Shown here: positions 40,997 through 48,668 of the stretch, in pieces
Numbering within the stretch: the first letter of the stretch is position 1
Layout: the number at the start of each line of letters is the position of its first letter
Assembly: GCF_003116815.1 (NCBI RefSeq)
Contig: NZ_QDKQ01000052.1
Location: 147,612-211,611, forward strand
From: Caulobacter endophyticus
Lineage (GTDB): Bacteria > Pseudomonadota > Alphaproteobacteria > Caulobacterales > Caulobacteraceae
Length of the DNA stretch: 64,000 nucleotides
Direction: 5' to 3'
Notes under the pieces: model-generated
Seen by the model: only the letters and a program-made list of their open reading frames with translations
What the model was told of the DNA's origin: nothing
Databases searched by the model: none
Program-made: the position numbers and the translations under genes

Positions 40997-42385
40997 ATGA
41001 ACCGCCTTCGTCCGCGCCGCCTGCTGGCCGGCGCCGCCGCCATCGCCCTCTGCGCCCTCGCCGCCCAGGCGTCGGCCCAGACTTCGGGCCAGACTTCGGG
41101 CCAGACCTTGGCCTTTCCCGGCGCCGAGGGCGCGGGTCGGTTCTCGCAAGGCGGACGCGGCGGCGCGGTGATCAGGGTCGTCAACCTGGAGGATTCCGGT
41201 CCCGGCTCGCTGCGCGCCGCCGTCGAGGCCAAGGGCCCGCGCACCGTGGTCTTCGACGTAGCCGGCACGATCCAGCTGAAGTCGGACCTGAAGATCAGCG
41301 AGCCTCGCATCACCATCGCCGGCCAGACCGCGCCGGGCGGCGGGATCACCCTGCGCGACCATACCCTGGTCGTCTCGGCCGACGACGTGGTCATCCGCTT
41401 CATCCGCTCGCGCCTGGGCGACGAGAGCAAGACCGAAAGCGACGCCATCTGGATCAACAACGGCCGGCGGATCATCCTCGACCACGTCTCGGCCAGTTGG
41501 TCGGTGGACGAGACCCTGTCGGCCTCGGCCCGCTACGGCGAGGAAGGCCAGGGCTTCTTCGACCTCACCGTCCAGTGGTCGATCATCGCCGAATCCATGG
41601 CCCGTTCGCTGCACGCCAAGGGCGACCACGGCTACGGCAGCCTGATCCGCGGCGGCAAGGGCTCCAAGGCCAGCTTCCATCACAATCTGTGGGCCAGCCA
41701 CATGGCCCGCATGCCCCGCCCCGGCAACTACGACGGCGTCGACAAGGACCCGGTCGGGGCTTTCTTCGATTTCCGCTCCAACGTCTTCTACAACTGGGGC
41801 AAGGGCCATGCCGGCTACGACGCCGACAAGGCGGCGATGGTCGCCTACAACTTCGTCGACAACGCCTACGTCCCCGGCCCGCAGAGCGGCAAGCCGGTGG
41901 CGTTCCAAGAAAGCAACACGCTAGCCCGGGCCTATTTCGCCGGCAACAGCATGGCCGGCGCGGTCCCCGCCGATCCGTGGAGCCTGGTGACCTTCACCAT
42001 CCCCGAGCCCGCCGGCTATCGCCAGGCCGCGCCGATCGAGGTCGGGACGGTGGCGCCCGAGCCGGCCGGCAAGGCCTATGAGCGCGTGCTGGCCGGCGCC
42101 GGCGCCTCGGTGTTCCGCGACAGCGTCGACGCCCGCATCGTGGCCGGAGTGCGCGACCGCACCGGCGCGACGATCAACAGCCAGAAGGACGTCGGCGGCT
42201 GGCCCGCCCTCCCCGCCGGCAAGCCCGCCAGGGACAGCGACGGCGACGGCATGCCCGACGCCTGGGAGAAGGCCCGTGGCCTGGATCCGAACACCCCCGC
42301 CGACGGCCCGGCCCTGGCCAGGGGCGGCTCTGGCTACACCAACCTGGAGCTCTATCTCGCCGACGCCGCCAGCAGGCGCGGCTAG
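40997..42385 (+). CDS. Secreted pectate lyase-like protein (PL1 family)
   Basis: A 462-aa exported protein. The signal peptide is LLAGAAAIALCALAAQASA (about 9-27), and the mature part starts LAFPGAEGAGRFSQGGRGG, typical of pectate lyases. The parallel beta-helix turns (VIRVVNLEDSGPGSLRAAV, DDVVIRFIRSRLGDES, RRIILDHVSASWSVDE, SFHHNLWASHMARMPR) are characteristic. A calcium-binding-like DSDGDGMPDAWEKARGLDP repeat sits near the C-terminus. ATG with GGGGAGAG upstream. The convergent TonB receptor may take up released oligogalacturonides; that is inference. Confidence 0.88.
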   Translation: MNRLRPRRLLAGAAAIALCALAAQASAQTSGQTSGQTLAFPGAEGAGRFSQGGRGGAVIRVVNLEDSGPGSLRAAVEAKGPRTVVFDVAGTIQLKSDLKISEPRITIAGQTAPGGGITLRDHTLVVSADDVVIRFIRSRLGDESKTESDAIWINNGRRIILDHVSASWSVDETLSASARYGEEGQGFFDLTVQWSIIAESMARSLHAKGDHGYGSLIRGGKGSKASFHHNLWASHMARMPRPGNYDGVDKDPVGAFFDFRSNVFYNWGKGHAGYDADKAAMVAYNFVDNAYVPGPQSGKPVAFQESNTLARAYFAGNSMAGAVPADPWSLVTFTIPEPAGYRQAAPIEVGTVAPEPAGKAYERVLAGAGASVFRDSVDARIVAGVRDRTGATINSQKDVGGWPALPAGKPARDSDGDGMPDAWEKARGLDPNTPADGPALARGGSGYTNLELYLADAASRRG

Positions 42386-42393
42386 GCCCCGAA

Positions 42394-42464
42394 CGAAAGC
42401 CGGCGACCGCGAGGCCGCCGGCTTTCGAAGGACCAAGGTCGGCGCGCCCCTTTCGGAGCGCGCC
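42394..42464. terminator. Double-hairpin terminator between convergent genes
   Basis: A 12-bp perfect stem (CGAAAGCCGGCG, 42394-42405 with 42416-42427) is followed by a second hairpin (42441-42447 with 42458-42464). Both sit in the gap between the convergent pectate lyase and TonB receptor genes, and can stop readthrough from either side. Confidence 0.7.
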
Positions 42465-42472
42465 GCTTGCGA

Positions 42473-45439
42473 TCAGTAGCGCAGGCGCGCGTTCAGGAAG
42501 AACACGCGGCCCAGCACGTCGTAGACGGCCGGATAGCCGCTGTTCGACGGCGAGGCGTTGCCGCCCAGGATCGGATAGGATTCCTGGGTCAGGTTCTTGA
42601 CGCCGGCCGTGAAGGCGACGTTGTCGCTCACGTCCCAGTCGGCCGACAGGTCGAAGTAGTTCTTCGCGCCGATCTTTTCGACAAAGAAGGTCCCCGCATT
42701 GGTCTTCAGCGGGTTGTCGTCGATCATGTCGTCCAGGTAGTTCCAGACGAGGTTCACGCCGAACTGCTTGAAGCGCCAGTTGGCGGCCGAGCTGATCTTG
42801 TGGCGCGGCAGCGGGTTGACGCTCGAGCCCGAGCAGCGCGAACCGAAGCGGTCGGCGCACTTGATCGGCGCCGAGATGTCGTCCGGATTGATCGTGTAGA
42901 TCCAGGTGTTGGTGTATAGCGAACGGACCGACAGCGAACCCCAGTCCGGCAGACCGATGTCTTCCAGTTGGGTGCGGTAGGTCAGGCCGATGTCCATGCC
43001 TTCCACCGTGCGCAGGGCGACGTTCTCGTTGATCGACGAGACGTAGTCGATCGAGCCGTTGCCCAGGCGCTTGATGGCCTGGCAGTAGGGCGAGTTGGGG
43101 TTGCCGTTGACCAGCGTGCCGTAGCAGACGTTCATCAGGTTGGACGTGCCGCCGCCGAAGGTGTCGATGGCGTCGCGGACCTCGATCTTGAAGTAGTCGA
43201 GGGTCAGCGACAGGCCCGAGACGAACGACGGCGTGTAGACGACGCCGACCGTGGTGGTCTTGCCCTCTTCCGGACGCAGGTTCGGGTTGCCGCCCGACAG
43301 GGTCTGGGTCTGCTGGTTGGCGTTCAGGTTGCCGACCAGGGCCGCGGGAATGCCCGAGTTGATACAGGCCTGGCGGACCTGGGCGTTCGGCGCGGCGCGA
43401 GCCGAGCAGGGGTCGGTCGCGGTCGGGAAGCCGTTCGACTGCGGCGCGTAGAGGTCGCCGATCGACGGGGCGCGGATGGCCTTGTTGTACGACACCCGGA
43501 GCATCAGGTCGTCGATGGGCTTCCAGGTGCCGGCGATCTTGTAGGTCTCAACAGGGTCCGGCTGGGTGGAGTAGTCCGAGATACGGCCGGCCAGTTCCAG
43601 GTCCAGCGCCTTGACGAACGGCAGGTCCTTCAGGATCGGCACGACGATTTCGCCGTAGACTTCATAGACGTCGAAGCGGCCCGAGACCGGCGGGCTGGCG
43701 TTGAAGCCGGTCAGGTTGCCGGTGGCCAGGTCTTGGCTCGGGTTGAAGGCGAAGTCTTCGGCGCGATATTCGCCGCCGACGGCGAAGCCGATCGGGCCGG
43801 CCGGCAGCGAGAAGAAGTTGCCGGTGTCGCCGTTGAAGGTCAGGCCGGCATAGAGCTGCTCGTAGTCTTGCGACGAGTTGATTCGCGTCTTGATGAAGTT
43901 CGCGGCGCCTTGCGAGATGTTGCCCTGGCCGAAGAGGTTGATCGGCACGCAGCCGCCCGACGGATCAAGACAGCCGGTGCCCGAGGCGTTCAGCAGCAGG
44001 GCCTGCTGGATGCGGGCCAGGCTGGTGTCGCCCAGCAGCGAGTTGCTGCCGTGGGTGTTGCCGTACTGGAAGTAGGTGTCGAAGCCGCCGTTGATGGCCT
44101 CGATCTCGCCCTTCAGGCCCAGCTGGATCTGGAAGGCGCTGAAGTTGTAGCGCGAGACGCGCGGGCCGACTTCCGACAGGCGGCGGTTGAAGACGCCGGT
44201 GACGGTGTCGTAGATGCCGTCGCCGTCGCTGTCGACGTCGGTGAAGGTGCCGGCGGTCCACGAGGCGCTCGACGGGATCGTGTAGGCGGTGCTCGAACCG
44301 AGGCTGTTCAGCGCCGACTTGGCGGCGGTCGTCAGGAACGGGTTGTTGTCCAGCGTGAAGCGGAAGGTGCGGTTGCCGATCGGGGTCGGCGCCAGCTGGG
44401 TGACGACCTGGCTGTTGACGAAGTTGCCCTTGGCGTAGGCGGTCAGGCCCGGCTTGAGCTCATAGCTGGCCAGCGAGGTGACCGAGTAGCGCTCCTGCGG
44501 GGTCTGGACGTAGTTGACCGGGGCGAAGTTGTAGGTGTCGGTCGCGCTGCTGTAGAGGCGCACATTGCCGTCCGGCAGCAGCAGGGCGGCGTTCGACGAG
44601 GAGTTGGCCACGCCCGGCAGGGTGACGAAACGGCCCGACACGAAGGCGCCGATATTGCCTTGCTCGTTCGATTGCGAGCCGCTCGGCACCAGGCCGACCG
44701 GGTTGAGGCCGTTGCGAACCGTGCTCTCGCCCCAGGCGGTGCTGAGCATGCCGCCCCGCTCGCCCTGCGTCAGCGCTTCACGCTTGTTGTAGCCCAGGCT
44801 GAGGACGACGTTGCCCTTCTTGTCGCCGCCGAAGTTGGCGCCGAAGGTCATCGAGCCCGAATAGATCGGGGCTTCGCCCTTGTCGGTGGCCTGATAGCCG
44901 GCCGACACTTCCAGGCCCTCGAAGTCGTTCTTCAGGATGAAGTTGACGACGCCGGCGATGGCGTCGGAGCCGTAGACGGCCGAGCCGCCGCCCGACAGCA
45001 CTTCGATGCGCTTGATCAGGGCCGGCGGGATCAGGTTGATGTCGACGGCGCCGGCCTGGGTGGTCGGGGTCTGGCGCTTGCCGTCCACCAGCACCAGGGT
45101 GCGGTTGGAGCCGAGGCCGCGCAGGCTGACCGTGGCCGTGCCGTTGCTGCCGTTGTTGACCGTCGAGGTGATGCCCGGGACGGCCTGCGGCAGGGTGTTG
45201 ATCAGGTTTTCGGTGTTCACCACGCCCGACTGCTGCAGCTCCTTCTCGCCGACCGAGGCGACGGGGCTGCTGGAGGTCAGGTCAGGGCGCGCGATGCGCG
45301 AACCGGTGACGACGATTTCCTCGACCGCGGCAGGCGCTTCCTGCGCGAAAGCCGGCGAGGCCACCACGGCCGGCGCGATAACGCCGCAGAGCAGGGTGGA
45401 CGCAAGCAAACGCTTACGCGTGGACAAGGCGTGCAACAT
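42473..45439 (-). CDS. Large TonB-dependent receptor
   Basis: A 988-aa outer-membrane receptor. Signal peptide at 1 to about 32 (LLASTLLCGVIAPAVVASPA), TonB box-like EEIVVTGSRI at about 40-49, plug motifs (GLGSNRTLVLVDGKRQTPTT, GGGSAVYGSDAIAGVVNFIL) and a beta-barrel ending ARLRY with a C-terminal aromatic residue. This subgroup (long, SusC-unrelated, GS-rich) is frequent in Caulobacter and Sphingomonas and often transports carbohydrates or peptides. GGAGGT lies 3 nt upstream of the ATG. It is convergent with the pectate lyase and divergent from the 2OG oxygenase operon. Confidence 0.92.
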   Translation of the reverse strand: MLHALSTRKRLLASTLLCGVIAPAVVASPAFAQEAPAAVEEIVVTGSRIARPDLTSSSPVASVGEKELQQSGVVNTENLINTLPQAVPGITSTVNNGSNGTATVSLRGLGSNRTLVLVDGKRQTPTTQAGAVDINLIPPALIKRIEVLSGGGSAVYGSDAIAGVVNFILKNDFEGLEVSAGYQATDKGEAPIYSGSMTFGANFGGDKKGNVVLSLGYNKREALTQGERGGMLSTAWGESTVRNGLNPVGLVPSGSQSNEQGNIGAFVSGRFVTLPGVANSSSNAALLLPDGNVRLYSSATDTYNFAPVNYVQTPQERYSVTSLASYELKPGLTAYAKGNFVNSQVVTQLAPTPIGNRTFRFTLDNNPFLTTAAKSALNSLGSSTAYTIPSSASWTAGTFTDVDSDGDGIYDTVTGVFNRRLSEVGPRVSRYNFSAFQIQLGLKGEIEAINGGFDTYFQYGNTHGSNSLLGDTSLARIQQALLLNASGTGCLDPSGGCVPINLFGQGNISQGAANFIKTRINSSQDYEQLYAGLTFNGDTGNFFSLPAGPIGFAVGGEYRAEDFAFNPSQDLATGNLTGFNASPPVSGRFDVYEVYGEIVVPILKDLPFVKALDLELAGRISDYSTQPDPVETYKIAGTWKPIDDLMLRVSYNKAIRAPSIGDLYAPQSNGFPTATDPCSARAAPNAQVRQACINSGIPAALVGNLNANQQTQTLSGGNPNLRPEEGKTTTVGVVYTPSFVSGLSLTLDYFKIEVRDAIDTFGGGTSNLMNVCYGTLVNGNPNSPYCQAIKRLGNGSIDYVSSINENVALRTVEGMDIGLTYRTQLEDIGLPDWGSLSVRSLYTNTWIYTINPDDISAPIKCADRFGSRCSGSSVNPLPRHKISSAANWRFKQFGVNLVWNYLDDMIDDNPLKTNAGTFFVEKIGAKNYFDLSADWDVSDNVAFTAGVKNLTQESYPILGGNASPSNSGYPAVYDVLGRVFFLNARLRY

Positions 45440-46041
45440 CAGACCTCCAAAAACATATTGCAGCGCCGCTCGTGTTCCCCCGCGCGGCGCTTCTTGTGCC
45501 CCCCCGCGTCGGGCTCGAAGCGGGTCTGCGCCATGAACGTCGTTTGCCGAACCAGGGTCAATCTTGCCCAGGCCAGCAACATTGCATTTGGTTCACACTG
45601 TAACAAAAGGGACGCACTTCGCCCCAAACGCGCCACATATTGCTGTTTTTTCGCCCATTATGGTGGAATTAGTCTTCAAATTGTTGCTGAAGCAGAAACA
45701 ATTCATATCGATAATCGAAAATAGCGACAGCCAAGCTCGCTCAAGCACTTCCGGCAATTTATTCTAGCTGTGCCAGTGAATTTCGCCCGCGACGTTGCGT
45801 TGGCGACGGTATACGAAAACTAGTGTTCACCGATTTTAGACACAAGCCGCGCCACCGGATAACGTTGCAATTCGGTAATGTAGCGTCGCCGATCGCCGCA
45901 ATCCGCGACACGGCGGCGCGACGCGGCGCCCGCTTTTTCGGCGCCTCGCCGTCGGGGCGCGCCCGGGGCGATTGAACCGGCGAACACCGATCTGTTAGCT
46001 AGAACCCACCGGCGCCGAGCGCGCGACGGGGGAGATTCGCC
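45440..46041. other. AT-richer intergenic region between divergent genes
   Basis: About 600 bp with base composition clearly richer in A and T than the surroundings, especially 45570-45850 (for example GTAACAAAAG, GTATACGAAAAC). It should hold the promoters of the TonB receptor and the oxygenase operon, and possibly a small RNA, but I see no convincing ORF, inverted repeat or promoter pair that I can assign. Confidence 0.5.
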
Positions 46042-46062
46042 GTGAACAACGCCGCCCGATGA
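46042..46062 (+). CDS. Six-codon upstream minicistron coupled to the 2OG oxygenase
   Basis: GTG AAC AAC GCC GCC CGA TGA, preceded by GGGGGAG at 8-nt spacing. Its TGA overlaps the ATG of the oxygenase (ATGA), whose own upstream region lacks a ribosome site. The minicistron may recruit ribosomes and deliver them to the oxygenase start. Confidence 0.5.
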   Translation: MNNAAR

Positions 46063-46802
46063 CGGCCGACAAACCCGCCTTCCGCCTCCGTGCGGACCTG
46101 GATCCGGCCGCCTTCGCCGAGACCTTCGCCCGCGAGGGCGTGGTGCAGATCCCCGTTTTCCTGCGGCCGGTCGACGCCGACGCCGCTGGCGACCTTCTTG
46201 AAGGCGTTTCGTCCTGGGCGATCGTCGCGCCGGACGAAAGCAACGAGACCCTGGTCATCACCAACGAGGCGATCCGCAAGTTCGGTGACACAGCCGTCCG
46301 CCAGTTCCTGCAGAGCGCGCTGAAGCGCGCCTCGCGCGGCTTCTCGTTCATCCACCTGTCCTATCCCCTGCAGGACGAGTACGCCCGCGACCCGGCCCCA
46401 CCGATCCACGCCCTGACCGAGCTGATGCAGAGCAGAGCCTTCCTCGACTTCGGGGGCGGGGTGATCGGCGAGCCGCACGTGGCCGGCGTCCGCGTCCAGG
46501 CGTCGAACTACCGCCCGGGCGATTTCCTTACCCTGCACGACGACAAGCATGGCCGCGACACGCGCCTGGCCGCCTTCACCCTGGGCTTCACCCGGGGCTG
46601 GCGTCCGGACTGGGGCGGCCAGTTGCTGTTCCACGACGCCGACGGCCAGATCGAGCGCGGCTTCCTGCCTGGCTTCAATGTGCTGACCCTGTTCAAGGTG
46701 CCCCGTCCGCACTCGGTGGCGCCGGTCGCCGCCTACGCCGCCGCCAAGCGCCTGTCGGTCACCGGCTGGTTGATCAACGAGCCCCAAGGAGCGCCGCGAT
46801 GA
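46059..46802 (+). CDS. 2-oxoglutarate/Fe(II) oxygenase
   Basis: A 247-aa non-haem iron dioxygenase. Iron ligands are H160 and D162 in LTLHDDKHGRD and H218 in PRPHSV; R231 likely binds 2-oxoglutarate. The double-stranded beta-helix core is recognisable (RLAAFTLGFTRGWRPDWGGQ LLFH), closest to prolyl-hydroxylase-like proteins. Substrate unknown. The ATG lacks its own ribosome site and is coupled to the 46042-46062 minicistron. The stop overlaps the next gene (ATGA). Confidence 0.85.
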   Translation: MTADKPAFRLRADLDPAAFAETFAREGVVQIPVFLRPVDADAAGDLLEGVSSWAIVAPDESNETLVITNEAIRKFGDTAVRQFLQSALKRASRGFSFIHLSYPLQDEYARDPAPPIHALTELMQSRAFLDFGGGVIGEPHVAGVRVQASNYRPGDFLTLHDDKHGRDTRLAAFTLGFTRGWRPDWGGQLLFHDADGQIERGFLPGFNVLTLFKVPRPHSVAPVAAYAAAKRLSVTGWLINEPQGAPR

Positions 46803-47353
46803 TCAGTCTTTCCCGCCGATCGGCGCGCGCCCTTGTCGCCTCTGGCCTGGTATGCGCCGTGGCCGTCGCCGCCGCCCAGGCCGCGGCCCCTGTCGTTCGC
46901 GACGTCGCCCCGGCCCTGAAGGCCCTGCTCGACTGCCGCGCGATCGTCGAGGGGGACAAGCGGCTGGCCTGCTACGACGCGGCCGTCGACTCCATCACCA
47001 CCGCCGAAAAGAAGGGCGACGTCATCATCGTCGACCGCCAGCAGGCCCAGGCCGCGCGTCGCCAGGCCTTCGGGCTGGACCTCTCGGCCCTGTCGATCTT
47101 CGATCGCGACGACAAGCCCGAGCAGGTCGACCGCATCGCCGGCGAGGTGACCAAGGCCGTGCGCGGCTCGGACGGCCGCTGGACCCTCATCCTGGCCGAC
47201 GGGGCGGTCTGGCGCCAGGCCGACGACCGCGACCTGCCATCGCCGCCCAAGCCGGGCTCGAAGGTCGAGATTCGCAAGGCCGCCGTCGGCAGCTACCTGA
47301 TGAACATCGATGGCCAGATCGCCATCCGAGCCCGCCGCGTCGTCGGCCCTTGA
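46799..47353 (+). CDS. Exported protein with conserved C-x-I...RLACYD motif
   Basis: A 184-aa protein with a signal peptide (about 1-29, [20 protein letters not shown]). The mature N-terminus carries [20 protein letters not shown], a motif seen in many proteobacterial hypothetical exported proteins, often of type-VI secretion or envelope-associated families. The C-terminal part is a small beta domain ([39 protein letters not shown]). The ATG overlaps the oxygenase stop, so it is in that operon. Function unknown. Confidence 0.75.
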   Translation: MISLSRRSARALVASGLVCAVAVAAAQAAAPVVRDVAPALKALLDCRAIVEGDKRLACYDAAVDSITTAEKKGDVIIVDRQQAQAARRQAFGLDLSALSIFDRDDKPEQVDRIAGEVTKAVRGSDGRWTLILADGAVWRQADDRDLPSPPKPGSKVEIRKAAVGSYLMNIDGQIAIRARRVVGP

Positions 47354-47378
47354 GACATCCAGATCAGGAGCGCTGGCT

Positions 47379-47741
47379 ATGATGAAGTACTTCGACACGG
47401 TCCGCGAGCTGCTCGCGATCTACGTCGCCATCCTTCTGGTCGCCGCCGGCGCCTATGCCCTGTTTGAGGGCAAGCCCTATCTGGACTCGATCTGGTGGGC
47501 CTGCGTCACCGCCACCACAGTGGGCTATGGCGACATGTATCCGGCGACGGTGGGCGGCCGGGCCGTCGCCGTGGTGCTGATGCACGTCACGCTGCTGCTG
47601 ATCCTGCCGCTGCTGATCGGCACCATCTGCTCGCGCTGCATCAAGGACGCCAACGAGTTCAGCCACGCCGAACAGGAAGAGATCAAGGCGAGCCTGACCC
47701 GGCTGGAAGCGAGGCTGACGGAACTTGGGCGGCGGGATTAG
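47379..47741 (+). CDS. Two-TM potassium channel-like protein
   Basis: A 120-aa membrane protein. The two membrane helices (about 11-28 and 59-83) flank a pore loop, with the K+ selectivity motif TTVGYGD at 46-52. The C-terminal tail (about 85-120) is a charged coiled-coil-like helix ([20 protein letters not shown]). This is the minimal Ion_trans_2 form, like KcsA without a regulatory domain. ATG at 47379 has AGGAG 8 nt upstream; a second ATG follows. It is 25 nt downstream of the preceding gene, likely in one operon. Confidence 0.88.
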   Translation: MMKYFDTVRELLAIYVAILLVAAGAYALFEGKPYLDSIWWACVTATTVGYGDMYPATVGGRAVAVVLMHVTLLLILPLLIGTICSRCIKDANEFSHAEQEEIKASLTRLEARLTELGRRD

Positions 47742-47760
47742 GGCGCGACTACAGACATGC

Positions 47761-47880
47761 CCCAGCCGCCTTCCTGGGCCTTGCGCCCAGCACCCATCGT
47801 TCAACCGCTCAGGCCTTTGCAGGACGGCCAGGGTTTGAGCTTGCGGCCAACATGGGTCCTCGCCACGAGGGCGAGGGAGG
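47761..47880 (-). repeat. About 115-bp dispersed intergenic repeat, copy B
   Basis: The reverse complement begins CCTCCCTCGCCCTCGTGGCG and aligns end to end with 20711-20826. It fills most of the 178-bp gap between the channel and cyclophilin genes. Confidence 0.75.
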
Positions 47881-47919
47881 CAGAAGCGGGTTTGCTCGAT
47901 AGAGCCTCGCCTCTCGCCC

Positions 47920-48525
47920 CTACCCAACCCGCTTCATGCTGATGATCTGGACCGGCGCCTTCAGCATCTCGTCCTTCATCGCCTCGGTATAGGCCGGGCC
48001 GCCCGTGGGCATGGCCAGGATCTTCTTCACGATCGGCAGGCCCTCGACCACTGTGCCGAAAGCCGCGAAGCCCAGGTTGTCACCTTTCGCCCCTGGATGG
48101 GCGTCAAGATAGGGCATGGCGCTGGCGCAGATGAAGAAGTCGCACGTGGCGGTGCCCGGCGCGTTGCGGGCCATCGAGATCACGCCGGGCTTGTGACGGA
48201 TGCCGGTCTTGGTCGTGCTCTCGTGGGCGATCGGCGCGAAACGGCGAGCCCGGGCCGGCGGCGCGCCCTGGATCGAGCCCGCGCCCTTCACGCCCTTGGT
48301 CCGCGAGGCCCGATAGAAGGTTCCTCCGTCATACTTCTTGCCGTCCACATAACGCAGGAAGTTCGCCGAAGTGACCGGAGCCTTCTTGTCCTCCAGCTCG
48401 ACGATGATCGCACCAGCGCTGGTTTGGATCGCCACGCGCGGCTTGCCGGCGGCCAGGGCGAGACCCGGCGTCGCGACGACGAGGCCGGCGGCGCCGATCA
48501 GGGTGCGGCGAGCGATATCGGTCAT
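47920..48525 (-). CDS. Exported peptidyl-prolyl cis-trans isomerase (cyclophilin)
   Basis: A 201-aa cyclophilin. The signal-like segment RRTLIGAAGLVVATPGLALA (6-25), with an initial twin-Arg, suggests periplasmic export. The domain then follows the family pattern: VELEDKKAPVTSANFLRYV, GTFYRASRTKG, KPGVISMARNAPGTATCDFF and GFAAFGTVVEGLPIVKKI. The usual FHR catalytic site is replaced by FYRASR at the equivalent spot, retaining the Arg. The ATG at 48525 has AGGA upstream. Confidence 0.88.
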   Translation of the reverse strand: MTDIARRTLIGAAGLVVATPGLALAAGKPRVAIQTSAGAIIVELEDKKAPVTSANFLRYVDGKKYDGGTFYRASRTKGVKGAGSIQGAPPARARRFAPIAHESTTKTGIRHKPGVISMARNAPGTATCDFFICASAMPYLDAHPGAKGDNLGFAAFGTVVEGLPIVKKILAMPTGGPAYTEAMKDEMLKAPVQIISMKRVG

Positions 48526-48553
48526 GTTGAAATCCTGGTCTGCGGTGCGTGAT

Positions 48554-48659
48554 CCTCGTCCTTCGACAAGCTCAGGATGAGGGCCAAGGCAAGCGGTGCG
48601 AGCTGTAAAAAGCGAGGTCGTCGTTAGAAACCTCATCCTGAGCCTGTCGAAGGACGGGG
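48554..48659. repeat. Inverted pair of the CTTCGACAGGCTCAGGATGAGG repeat
   Basis: Two arms, 48554-48582 and 48631-48659, are near-perfect inverted copies of a 29-bp sequence whose core is CCTTCGACAAGCTCAGGATG. This repeat is widespread in alphaproteobacteria and encodes PELVEGR-like peptides when read through. The pair with its 48-bp spacer forms one element between the 5-oxoprolinase stop and the cyclophilin start. Confidence 0.8.
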
Positions 48660-48668
48660 TTTCACAGC

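Noticed and set aside
42968..45724. Long antisense frame opposite the large TonB receptor
   Set aside because: The minus-strand receptor has a signal peptide, plug and barrel motifs over its entire length; the opposite frame has no recognisable domain.
45440..46041. Small RNA gene in the AT-rich gap
   Set aside because: No terminator-like hairpin or promoter pair could be identified; transcription cannot be judged from sequence alone.
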